This document shows, one piece after another, positions 6,902 through 14,448 of a DNA stretch of 15,544 nucleotides (the first letter of the stretch is position 1; every line of letters begins with the position of its first letter). The position numbers were made by a program, and so were the translations under genes. The notes below the pieces were generated by a model. That model ran no database searches, was not told the DNA's origin, and worked only from the letters and a program-made list of their open reading frames with translations. Origin of the DNA: Chloroflexota bacterium (GTDB lineage Bacteria > Chloroflexota > Ktedonobacteria > Ktedonobacterales > Ktedonobacteraceae); assembly GCA_005879655.1 (NCBI GenBank), contig VBJK01000165.1, positions 21,665-37,208 on the forward strand, in the 5' to 3' direction.

Positions 6902-8109
6902 AAGGGCTGCTACGCACACTGATGCTACTCTTAGTACGTTTCTGTGGCGCTCCTATTGCTGCTCGTGCTGCACAAAGGGCTAGCCGCCGATGCACGACAA
7001 CGCCACGTATCCTGCTGATCCGACCTGATCATCTGGGAGATTTGGTACTCACGACGCCAGTGCTACAAGCATTAAAGACACAGGCCCCAGATGCTCACAT
7101 TACGCTGATGGTCGGCCCGTGGTCAAGGGAAGTTGTCGCACGACATCCCGCACTTGATAGTTTGATCAGCTGCCCCTTTCCCGGCTTCCAACGTGCTGCG
7201 CAGAGAGCGCTTGCTCCTTATACATTATTGCTGAGTACCGCGCAACAACTGCGGCAAGGCAACTACGATCTTGCAATCAACCTGCGGCCAGATTTCTGGT
7301 GGGGAGCCGCACTGCTCTACCTTTCAGGCATCTCCACGCGTATCGGCTATGCCCTGCAACCTGCTACACCGTTTCTCACACATGCATTGCCTTTCCATGC
7401 ACCCGAACATGCAACCATCTCCAATCTGCGCTTAGCCAGCACCGCATTGCACATTCTTAGTTACGAGGCACTCACAGCACCTTATACCGCAGCACGTTAC
7501 CCCTTACAATGCAAGCCAAGCAGTGCCGAATCTCAATGGGTTGAGCAACGTTTGCAGCATGTTGGTATTGCAACAGATACCCCTCTTGTTGTTATTCATC
7601 CTGGCACTGGTGCCGCTGTCAAACTCTGGCGTAATGCAGCCTGGATACAGATTGCCAACTATCTCGTTAACCAGTACCAGGCAAGGGTCGTACTCACTGG
7701 CAGTCCAGCTGAACAGTCTATGCTACAAGAAATAGCGCAAGGCGTGACGCCTGCACCTTATCTGATCGGCAACACGACTGTTGGGCAATTGGCGGCATTG
7801 TTACTGCGTGCACAGCTCGTGTTAGGTGTTGACAATGGACCGCTACATCTCGCCGTTGCCCAGGGTACGCCTACCGTTCAGATCTTTGGTCCCACTGATT
7901 CCCGCATCTTCGGTCCCTGGGGATTGCCAGAACGGCACATTGTTATCGCCTCTCCTGAACGTTGTCCCACATGTCCGGCCATACCCTGTGGTCGTCTGGA
8001 TTTCTCAGCGGACGAATTAGCAGCGCATCCTTGCGTGCGTCTGGTGCCGGAGCAGCGAGTTTTAGCTGCTATTACCACCCTGTGGGAGAGTAATGTGCAT
8101 AGAATATAG
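6898..8109 (+). CDS. Glycosyltransferase family 9 (heptosyltransferase-like), second copy
   Basis: A 403-residue paralogue of the preceding gene. The GTG start overlaps the upstream stop (GTGA, 6898-6901), a sign of translational coupling. An amphipathic, hydrophobic N-terminus (LLRTLMLLLVRF) may associate with the membrane. GT9 signatures: ILLIRPDHLGDLVLTTP with Asp48, HPGTGAAVKLW (about 234-244) with Lys242, and GVDNGPLHLA (310-319) followed by FGPTD. Cysteines near 356-364 (CPTCPAIPC) match the C-terminal Cys cluster of the family. Together with its neighbour it probably makes two successive linkages of one surface oligosaccharide. Sugar specificity cannot be read from the sequence. The gene ends 81 bases from the convergent GH5 gene. 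Confidence 0.9.
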   Translation: MKGLLRTLMLLLVRFCGAPIAARAAQRASRRCTTTPRILLIRPDHLGDLVLTTPVLQALKTQAPDAHITLMVGPWSREVVARHPALDSLISCPFPGFQRAAQRALAPYTLLLSTAQQLRQGNYDLAINLRPDFWWGAALLYLSGISTRIGYALQPATPFLTHALPFHAPEHATISNLRLASTALHILSYEALTAPYTAARYPLQCKPSSAESQWVEQRLQHVGIATDTPLVVIHPGTGAAVKLWRNAAWIQIANYLVNQYQARVVLTGSPAEQSMLQEIAQGVTPAPYLIGNTTVGQLAALLLRAQLVLGVDNGPLHLAVAQGTPTVQIFGPTDSRIFGPWGLPERHIVIASPERCPTCPAIPCGRLDFSADELAAHPCVRLVPEQRVLAAITTLWESNVHRI

Positions 8110-8190
8110 CAATGATAAGTTATCGAGCATCTTCTACCAACCACAGCCAAGAGGGAGACCGCCGGAGATGCACTGTTCAATTATGTTCTG

Positions 8191-9477
8191 CTAAGTTACT
8201 GCCGCTAGATTATGTCCACCAAGGGGAAACTGGATGGTTTGTAATTGAAGCTGTTTGGCCTGGTCGATGGTCAGCCAGTCATCTTGCAAAATGCCACCTG
8301 TATCTTGAGAATTCGGGTTCCAACTCCAAAATGTCCAACTGAAGCCGCTCGCACCTGTTCCCAGATAGCGCACCAGGGACGCGAACCACTGCTTGTCTTT
8401 ATCTGTCCGTAGACGAGTGCCGAACTCGCCAACCCAGACGGGAGCAATACCATTCTTTTGTATATACCCCCAATGGCTGTCCCACACTTGCGACAAGTTC
8501 TGCGGATAATTCGCCGCCGCGAACCAGGATTGCTTATAGACTGAAGCAGGATAGTCATGCACTGAGTATACAAGCCGACCGGAGAGATTCAGCTGCACAG
8601 GATGCTCTCTAACACCCTTCAGATTACCACCCGCCCAGTAGCAATCGCCATTGCCCTGCTGCCCCTGTCCGCTAATACAATCTACACCCTCGACAAAGAT
8701 CAGCCAGTTGGGGTTGAGAGCCAGGATGGCATTGCCCGCGCGCGTCGCTGCCTGTTGCCAATCGAGGTTCTGCTGTCCACAGCCCCAACAGGCAGGTTGG
8801 TGTGGTTCATTATGCAGATCCGCACCAATGATGTAAAGGTTATCTTTATAATGTTGCGCCAGCATTTGCCAGTCAGCGATCCATCTTTTCTCCGGGTAGG
8901 CGTCTGTGTACCATAAGCTTGACTGCGCGTTCGCAGCAGGACGGTGCTGATCCAGGATAATATGCAGCCCAATACTGCTAGCATAGCCGATGATCTTATC
9001 CATGAGCTGTAGACCCTGAAGCCCTCGCAAGTCCGCGTTTTTGCTATAATCAATACTATTTGGCTTGCTATTATTGTCAAACAACTGGTTGGAGTAAGGA
9101 AGGCGAATAGTATTGTAACCTGCATTCCTGATCTGATTGAGCATGTCCTGATAGCCTCGACTGTGTAGGCCATGCACAACGAATGTCTCTGTCTCAAAGC
9201 CAAACCAGTTGACACCCGCAATCCTTACAGGCTGATTATTCGCATCCAAGATCTGCGAGCCGTTCGTATGCCAGGGTCCTTGCCCCAGAAACTCACTCAT
9301 GGGCCTTGAAGGTCCCGGTCCTGCCGCTTTGTTCATGAATAAGACAGCTCCTCCTGCCAACATCGCCAATACTGCTATAAGTAATCCTGCCAACAACAGA
9401 TATGGACGCTTGACCGCAGGCTTCTGAGGAGTATGTGGTGCATGTAGCGGCTCCATTGGTTTATGATAGGGTGTCAT
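8191..9477 (-). CDS. Membrane-anchored GH5 endoglucanase-like glycosidase
   Basis: The start at ATG 9477 has AGAGGT 5 bases upstream and gives 428 residues; 34 further in-frame upstream codons are unlikely. Residues 1-23 are polar, 25-48 form a membrane segment (uncleaved anchor), and a Pro/Gly linker leads to a GH5 (cellulase) catalytic domain of about 360 residues outside the cell. Family residues are visible: Arg125 in NTIRLPY, the acid/base Glu224 in LHNEP, His307 and Tyr309 in VHDYP, the nucleophile Glu351 in VWVGEFGT, and the substrate-binding Trp384. Similar domains hydrolyse beta-1,4-glucan; mannan or related substrates cannot be excluded. Cysteines in ACWGCG and around 267-279 could form disulfides. 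The last residues overlap no neighbour; the gene is convergent with the GT9 operon. Confidence 0.93.
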   Translation of the reverse strand: MTPYHKPMEPLHAPHTPQKPAVKRPYLLLAGLLIAVLAMLAGGAVLFMNKAAGPGPSRPMSEFLGQGPWHTNGSQILDANNQPVRIAGVNWFGFETETFVVHGLHSRGYQDMLNQIRNAGYNTIRLPYSNQLFDNNSKPNSIDYSKNADLRGLQGLQLMDKIIGYASSIGLHIILDQHRPAANAQSSLWYTDAYPEKRWIADWQMLAQHYKDNLYIIGADLHNEPHQPACWGCGQQNLDWQQAATRAGNAILALNPNWLIFVEGVDCISGQGQQGNGDCYWAGGNLKGVREHPVQLNLSGRLVYSVHDYPASVYKQSWFAAANYPQNLSQVWDSHWGYIQKNGIAPVWVGEFGTRLRTDKDKQWFASLVRYLGTGASGFSWTFWSWNPNSQDTGGILQDDWLTIDQAKQLQLQTIQFPLGGHNLAAVT

Positions 9478-9602
9478 AATGACCTCTTTCCTGATACTGC
9501 GCATTGTATAGGTACGGCCTATGGGGAAGGTAGTCGATGTTCTGCCAGTCACCTTTGAGTTGCTTCTTGCAGAGTACATCTGGATCTGTCACATCTCGGT
9601 CT

Positions 9603-9611
9603 ATTGTAGCA
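9603..9611 (-). promoter_or_regulatory. Possible extended -10 for the GH5 gene
   Basis: On the minus strand TGCTACAAT gives an extended -10 with one mismatch in the hexamer, about 125 bases upstream of ATG 9477. No convincing -35 is visible. The gap 9478-9738 otherwise holds only a G-run (9681-9694) of unknown meaning. Confidence 0.35.
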
Positions 9612-9738
9612 TTCGTATAGATGTGTGCACAGGCAAAGGGCTGTCCATTTCCTATTTATGCTAGTTAATTTGGCCCTTGTGGGGGGGTAGGGGGCTTACA
9701 ATTATGAGACTCGCCTATTTACTGATCGGTATGAAGAT

Positions 9739-10896
9739 CTACATGAGAAGGATTTTGTGGAAGCGCGCCAGACGAAAACGATGCTTCGGCACCACAGGCT
9801 CGGTCTCCCGCACTAAACTACAGAGCAGTTCTCCCAACAGGGGACCGAATTTAAAACCGTGTCCCGTTAAGCCACTCGCAAAGACAATGCGCGGATCATC
9901 AGGAACGTAGTCGAGAATGAAATGCTCATCCGGGCTAACATCATACATACAGGTATCGACATGCGCCAACTTAGCACTCTGGAGAGCTGGTATAAGGTGG
10001 CAAAGTCTAGCCGAGACCTGAGCTATAAGTTCATCATTCATGCGAGGCATCTCATCTGGATCTATCAATTCACCAAAGTTGTGAGAGGTTCCTTTGAACC
10101 AGCTGGGACCATGCCCAGTACAGGTACTGTGGATTGGGAAACCATAGAGATCATCAGCGAGAAATGCCGGAAAGGCATGTAACTCAAAGGACGAGAGTGG
10201 CAGATTCGCGTAGTATAAGATATACTGGCGCGTCATGCGTACTGGTAGATGCAGATCCCCCAGCAGGCGATGAACCCAGGGACCTGTCGCCAGGATCACA
10301 CGGCTGGCCTGAAGTTCGTCCTGTGATTGCAGATGCAAGCGTATCGGGACATGGGGATTATGGTGAGAAATACGAGTCACACGCTGTCCCTCAAGGATAT
10401 GTCCCCCAAGATCCCGTATTAGCTCTTTGAGCATATTTAGACAGGACGATGCGTGTAAAATACCTGCGTCGATGTTATACGTAAAAACATCGTAGTCTTT
10501 GGTATTAAATTGCGGAAATAGTTGGGCACAGGATTGACGCGAAATGTGCTCTGTTGAAAAACCAAGTTGACGTAGCAGATGATAGCTCGGTTGCGTGTAA
10601 TTATCATCTTCTCTGCCTAGCACCAACACTCCCGTACGTGTATAAAGTGTGCGGCGGGCCGCTCGTTCCAGGTTCTTCCACCGATGCAAACTCAATTGCA
10701 CCATTTGTGAGTAAAGTGCATCGTCGCCATATTCAAAACGCAACAACCTGGAGAGACCATGCGATGTCGCTCTCTTATGATCCACTGTTGCTTGTTCCAG
10801 CACAATTACATGTTTCATACCTTGCTTTAAAAGGGCATACGCCGTTGAAAGCCCCACAATTCCCGCTCCTACAACGACAATTTGCTTTTGGTGCAC
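9739..10896 (-). CDS. Sarcosine / N-methyltryptophan oxidase family flavoenzyme
   Basis: A 385-residue cytoplasmic FAD enzyme of the monomeric sarcosine oxidase (MSOX/SolA) family, which oxidises N-methyl amino acids to the amino acid, formaldehyde and H2O2. Start is GTG 10896 with AGGAGG 11 bases upstream. Visible: the dinucleotide-binding VVGAGIVG (8-15), SHGLSRLLR with Arg50 and Arg53, FKGTSHNFG with Lys268 and His272 (matching the oxygen-activating Lys265 and His269 of MSOX), and DTCMYDVSPDEHFILD with Cys316, equivalent to the Cys315 that holds FAD covalently. GHGFKFGP (345-352) with Lys349 also matches. Full conservation indicates an active oxidase with covalent flavin. Sarcosine, N-methyltryptophan or another N-methyl or cyclic amine may be the substrate; the context gives no hint. 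Confidence 0.92.
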   Translation of the reverse strand: MHQKQIVVVGAGIVGLSTAYALLKQGMKHVIVLEQATVDHKRATSHGLSRLLRFEYGDDALYSQMVQLSLHRWKNLERAARRTLYTRTGVLVLGREDDNYTQPSYHLLRQLGFSTEHISRQSCAQLFPQFNTKDYDVFTYNIDAGILHASSCLNMLKELIRDLGGHILEGQRVTRISHHNPHVPIRLHLQSQDELQASRVILATGPWVHRLLGDLHLPVRMTRQYILYYANLPLSSFELHAFPAFLADDLYGFPIHSTCTGHGPSWFKGTSHNFGELIDPDEMPRMNDELIAQVSARLCHLIPALQSAKLAHVDTCMYDVSPDEHFILDYVPDDPRIVFASGLTGHGFKFGPLLGELLCSLVRETEPVVPKHRFRLARFHKILLM

Positions 10897-11022
10897 GATG
10901 TTATTAGCCTCCTATCGCTACTCATTGACATACGGCGATTATAGCAGAAACTATATTGGAGTTCAATACAACATGTGATTTTCTACCTAACATATGAAGA
11001 GCTTTAGCAATATTATTTACGT

Positions 11023-11040
11023 TGTTATATTGTAATAACA
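11023..11040. promoter_or_regulatory. AT-rich inverted repeat upstream of aroA
   Basis: TGTTAT (11023-11028) and ATAACA (11035-11040) form a perfect 6-bp inverted repeat with 6 bases between, within the AT-rich divergent region 10897-11040 between the oxidase and aroA. It could be an operator or part of a promoter; it is short enough to occur by chance. Confidence 0.3.
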
Positions 11041-11238
11041 GTGTACTCTCTTTGTCTCACGTTGTGCGCCAACATGAAATTTTGTTGCCAAAAACAAAGG
11101 TGCTCAGTGTATGGCAAATGTGCGATGCGTGAGCATGGGCGCACGTCAATGTATTGCGCCCCTCGTGGGCGTAAATATTTCATAATCTGTGATCGTTGTG
11201 CTATCCTAAGAGAAAAAAGGAACGTAAGAAACAGACTT

Positions 11239-12597
11239 ATGCAAGAAACGACTTCTCATAATACTTCTTCGCGATTATCTATCGCTCCTGCAAGTCGTAT
11301 TTATGGTAAACCAGAGCTTCCTTCTTCTAAATATTACACACTCCGTTATTTGCTCGCCGCAACGCTAGCGGAGGGTGAGAGCCTGATTGCTTATCCTGCG
11401 GCGAGCGATGATAGCGATGCGCTCTTGCGTGGTTGTCGGGCATTAGGCGCAGAACTATCCTGGACTGATGAGCAACACCAGACGTTGCGCGTACGTGGCA
11501 TACCAGGGATCAGTAGCGGGCGACCTCATGCTACGGGACCAATCACGATCAATGTTGGAAATGCCGGAGCTGTAGCACGCCTTCTCTTGGGACTGGGTGC
11601 ACTCCTGCCAGAGATTACCTATACTACAGACCATCCCCAATCGCTGGGCAAACGTCCCAACCACGAATTATTGGAGGCGCTTACGTCTTTGGGTGCAACT
11701 TGCACGGGCACTGGACCAGAGGGCTGTCTGCCGGTAACTATACGCGGCGGGCAGATCCGTGGCGGGCGTGTGGCTATCTCTGGTGCTCGTAGCTCTCAGT
11801 ATCTGAGCGCTCTGCTTTTCCTGGCTCCATTGATTGGAGAGCCGTTGGAGATAGAGGTGACAGATGGCTTAAAATCCCAGCCGTTAGTGCGTGCGACCCT
11901 AGAAGTATTGCAAGAAGCAGGGATCGTGATTGAACATGATAGTACATTGCGCCATTTCTCTATTGCAGCAGGACAGTGTTACCAGCCACGTCAGTATGTG
12001 ATACCAGGTGATTATCCCTCGGCTGCATCTTTGCTGGCGCTCTGTGCCGCTTCAGATGATCCTGCCAGTGAGCTGCACCTCTCGCGTTTACGACCCGGCG
12101 AAGAGATTGGTGAAGCCTTATTGCAGGTGTTCCACGATATGGGTGCTGATCTACGGAGGACAGGCGACACGGTTATTTTACGTGGAGGTCGCCGTTTGCG
12201 TGGCGTTGAAGTCGATGGCGATCGCATTATTGATTGTATTCCGGTGCTAGTGGCGGCTGCTTGCTTTGCAGAAGGAGAAAGTGTTTTCTATAATATAGAG
12301 AATCTGCATTATAAAGAATGTGATCGTATTGACGATCTGTGTGCCGAACTGAGGCGAGCGGGCTGTGCAGTCTTGCCCCGCCAGGATGCAATCATTGTGC
12401 AGGGGCGTCCCCAAGGAGTCGAAGGTGGTGTCGTTGTTGACGGTCATAGCGATCATCGCGTCTTGATGGCATTAGCTATCGTTGGGTTACGTAGTCGGTG
12501 TGGTCTGACGTTAACTGGTGTGGAACATATCGCAAAGAGTTATCCGCACTTCTTTGCAGAATTGCAACGCCTGGGTGTTGAAGTGCGATATGCCTGA
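11239..12597 (+). CDS. aroA: 3-phosphoshikimate 1-carboxyvinyltransferase (EPSP synthase), divergent
   Basis: AroA joins phosphoenolpyruvate to shikimate-3-phosphate in the aromatic amino acid pathway. From ATG 11239 the protein has 452 residues, near the usual 420-450. Conserved elements (E. coli numbers in brackets): Lys31 and Arg36 [22, 27], GNAG 107-110 with Arg114 [96, 100], Arg139 in KRP [124], SSQ 185-187 [169-171], Asp332 [313], Asn355, Lys359, Glu360 [336, 340, 341], DHR 405-407 [384-386] and Lys433 [411]. Unusual: the Ser23 position is Tyr32, Thr97 is Ala111, Pro101 is Leu115, Tyr200 is Leu216 and Arg338 is His357. The core chemistry residues remain, so an EPSP synthase is likely, but substrate contacts differ. 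The open frame extends upstream to GTG 11041 through a Cys-rich stretch; no start has a clear Shine-Dalgarno site. Confidence 0.9.
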   Translation: MQETTSHNTSSRLSIAPASRIYGKPELPSSKYYTLRYLLAATLAEGESLIAYPAASDDSDALLRGCRALGAELSWTDEQHQTLRVRGIPGISSGRPHATGPITINVGNAGAVARLLLGLGALLPEITYTTDHPQSLGKRPNHELLEALTSLGATCTGTGPEGCLPVTIRGGQIRGGRVAISGARSSQYLSALLFLAPLIGEPLEIEVTDGLKSQPLVRATLEVLQEAGIVIEHDSTLRHFSIAAGQCYQPRQYVIPGDYPSAASLLALCAASDDPASELHLSRLRPGEEIGEALLQVFHDMGADLRRTGDTVILRGGRRLRGVEVDGDRIIDCIPVLVAAACFAEGESVFYNIENLHYKECDRIDDLCAELRRAGCAVLPRQDAIIVQGRPQGVEGGVVVDGHSDHRVLMALAIVGLRSRCGLTLTGVEHIAKSYPHFFAELQRLGVEVRYA

Positions 12598-12618
12598 ATT
12601 TTCTCGTTGATGCACCTG

Positions 12619-12647
12619 TGGTAAAATGGTCGCTGACATGTTACAAT
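12619..12647 (+). promoter_or_regulatory. Possible extended -10 promoter
   Basis: TGTTACAAT (12639-12647) fits an extended -10 with one mismatch; the -35 position at 17 bases (TGGTAA, 12619-12624) matches at only 3 of 6 bases. It overlaps the stem-loop at 12624-12662. Confidence 0.35.
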
Positions 12648-12662
12648 AACGAGCGGCCATTT
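12624..12662 (+). other. Stem-loop between aroA and the small hypothetical gene
   Basis: AAATGGTCGCT (12624-12634) pairs with AGCGGCCATTT (12652-12662), 11 bp with one G-T pair and a 17-base loop. It has no T-tract, so it is a weak terminator candidate for aroA. It ends one base before the GGAGG at 12664-12668 and could instead influence translation there. Confidence 0.45.
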
Positions 12663-12677
12663 CGGAGGATTTGCAGC

Positions 12678-12710
12678 ATGCCTGACGAAAGACATTCTTC
12701 GATTACTTAG
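12678..12710 (+). CDS. Ten-codon leader ORF, or start of the next gene cut by TAG
   Basis: ATG 12678 has GGAGG (12664-12668) 9 bases upstream, a better ribosome site than most in this window. It encodes MPDERHSSIT and stops at TAG 12708-12710. The reading frame is the same as that of the next gene, whose GTG lies 18 bases beyond the TAG with no other stop between. It is therefore either a short translated leader or the original N-terminus separated by an amber codon. Whether it is translated is unknown. Confidence 0.4.
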   Translation: MPDERHSSIT

Positions 12711-12728
12711 CCGAAAGGACAAGGGAAG

Positions 12729-13031
12729 GTGTATAGGTTTAAGGGCTTTGATAGTGCTGTATGTGGTGATGATATGGCAGCGCTAGAGGCAATAGTGAAT
12801 GCCTGGATGGAGGGGGAACGTCCGCGCATTCGTCATGTCTGCCAGACAATGCGTGGTGAGCATATTCTATTAAGCTTTGTGTACGAAGATTCACGAGAGT
12901 TAGAACAGCGCGTTTCATCTTACACACATACAGGATTGACCGGAGGGCTACCGCGCATCTTCGACGATGACTTTGCCGATGAGCGCCCCACTACTCCTAG
13001 AATCCCTGCCACTCCACCGCCGATGCACTGA
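12729..13031 (+). CDS. Small hypothetical protein upstream of a radical SAM enzyme
   Basis: A 100-residue protein of unrecognised family. GTG 12729 has AAAGGA (12714-12719) 9 bases upstream. Residues 1-70 look like a compact alpha/beta domain: a strand YRFKGFDS, a helix DMAALEAIVNAWMEG, strands IRHVCQTMRG and HILLSFVYED, and a helix SRELEQRVSSY. The C-terminal 30 residues are acidic then proline-rich, probably disordered. The stop is 40 bases before the radical SAM start, so the two are probably one transcript. The frame continues upstream to a TAG and a better-placed ATG at 12678. Confidence 0.65.
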   Translation: MYRFKGFDSAVCGDDMAALEAIVNAWMEGERPRIRHVCQTMRGEHILLSFVYEDSRELEQRVSSYTHTGLTGGLPRIFDDDFADERPTTPRIPATPPPMH

Positions 13032-13071
13032 TATCCGATAATTGATTAATTGCTCATCCCAAAGGATCTCT

Positions 13072-14343
13072 ATGACGACTGCATACCTGATCTACACAAC
13101 GCCTGAAGGCGAAATATGCGAAGAACGCCGTTTACAAGCGCTGGCCTTTCACAATCGTCCGCTGGAAGCTGCTGATCTAATCCCATTGCCGGATGGCGTG
13201 ACGCTCTCTATGATGCCCGATCGTTTAGCCGTGGGCCGCAGTAAGAACGGTGGGCGGCAAGTTATTGCACAGTCTCGCGGCTGGGCTGTAGCTGCGCTCC
13301 TGCCGATTGGCTACACGCGCACATTGTTACCAGCTTATGAAAAAGTGCCGGATACTGAGCCGCTCCCATTCTTCGGCTATAGCGCCGTTGCGGGCCTGAA
13401 CGGACGACTTTATGTAGCAGCTGTGCAGACCGATGATCCCCATAAATGGCATCCGCGCGCCTTCCCGCGCCACAAGCTGGAACGGCTAGTGCGTGCAAAG
13501 CAGGCTGCATATCCTGAGAACCGTGTCGTGCAGCAACACGCGCATTGTGCCCTCGACTATGCGTGTCCCACCGCCAGTAATCTGTTCTTTGGCCGTTGGG
13601 AGATGGCTATCGCAGTCTCGCCAGGCTGTAATGCGCGCTGTATTGGCTGTATCTCCAAGCAAGAAGAAGAGAATCTGATCTCGCCCCAGGATCGCCTGAC
13701 CTTTATTCCTACTGTTGATGAGATTGTAGAGGTTGCGGTACCTCACCTGGAGAGTGCAGAAGAGGCAATTGTCAGTTTTGGGCAAGGCTGCGAAGGTGAG
13801 CCATTATTGCAGTGGCGGCGTATTGGACAGGCGATTAGTACTATACGCAAACAGACCACTAAAGGGATCATCAATATCAATACAAATGGTAGCAATCCAC
13901 GCTGGTTGCAGCACCTCTACGATGCAGGATTAGACACTATCCGTGTCAGTACCATTTCCGGTCATGTAGAAACCTATACGGCTTATTATCGTCCTGTTGG
14001 CTATCGCTTTGAGGATGTTAAAGAGTCGCTCAAGCGTGCGCGTGATGCAGGTCTGTATAGCTCGATTAATCTGCTGTGCTTCCCTGGCTTAATCGACCGC
14101 GAGCGTGAAGTAGAGGCGCTGCTCTCTCTAGTGCGTGAAACAGGGCTACGCCTGATTCAGTTGCGCAACCTCAATATCGATCCCGAAGTGTTCTTGCCAC
14201 GTATGCCGGAGTTAGAGACGATGGGTAAGGCGCTGGGGATACGCGCGCTGATTGAGACGCTACGCCGCGAGGTGCCTGATGTGGAAGTGGGGAATTTTTC
14301 GCGAGCCATTAAGCGAACGGCCAATACACCTGTATCGTCATAG
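13072..14343 (+). CDS. Radical SAM protein of unknown substrate
   Basis: ATG 13072 has AAAGGA 5 bases upstream and gives 423 residues. Residues about 1-165 form an N-terminal domain without a recognised signature; it has a Cys pair at 159 and 165. The radical SAM domain starts at about 175: Cys186, Cys190 and Cys193 form the CNARCIGC motif that binds the 4Fe-4S cluster and SAM, and GQGCEGEPLL (about 237-246) is the SAM-binding GGEP-type motif. Further barrel strands are seen (GIININTNG, TIRVSTIS, SSINLLCFPG). No C-terminal SPASM or auxiliary cluster cysteines are visible, so one cluster is expected. The enzyme generates a 5'-deoxyadenosyl radical; the substrate is unknown. It is probably co-transcribed with the small protein at 12729. 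Confidence 0.88.
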   Translation: MTTAYLIYTTPEGEICEERRLQALAFHNRPLEAADLIPLPDGVTLSMMPDRLAVGRSKNGGRQVIAQSRGWAVAALLPIGYTRTLLPAYEKVPDTEPLPFFGYSAVAGLNGRLYVAAVQTDDPHKWHPRAFPRHKLERLVRAKQAAYPENRVVQQHAHCALDYACPTASNLFFGRWEMAIAVSPGCNARCIGCISKQEEENLISPQDRLTFIPTVDEIVEVAVPHLESAEEAIVSFGQGCEGEPLLQWRRIGQAISTIRKQTTKGIININTNGSNPRWLQHLYDAGLDTIRVSTISGHVETYTAYYRPVGYRFEDVKESLKRARDAGLYSSINLLCFPGLIDREREVEALLSLVRETGLRLIQLRNLNIDPEVFLPRMPELETMGKALGIRALIETLRREVPDVEVGNFSRAIKRTANTPVSS

Positions 14344-14347
14344 CGAT

Positions 14348-14380
14348 GAGGGAACTTTTATAAGCTGTTGTTCGTCCCTC
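14348..14380 (+). terminator. Weak hairpin after the radical SAM gene
   Basis: GAGGGA (14348-14353) and TCCCTC (14375-14380) form a 6-bp stem with a 21-base loop a few bases after the stop codon, followed by CTTAAAT. It could help end transcription, but the stem is short. Confidence 0.3.
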
Positions 14381-14448
14381 CTTAAATAGAAAGTATAGTT
14401 CCATTTGCAAGTTCATGCAGGAGCTATTCGTAAGGAGAGACTTTTCAT

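Noticed and set aside
8700..9221. A minus-strand frame inside the GH5 gene.
   Set aside because: Same strand but another frame of a gene with all catalytic residues in place, so it is a shadow.
9681..9694. A G-run (GGGGGGGTAGGGGG) near the oxidase stop codon.
   Set aside because: Only two G-tracts are present, too few for a strong quadruplex, and no other structure was found around it.
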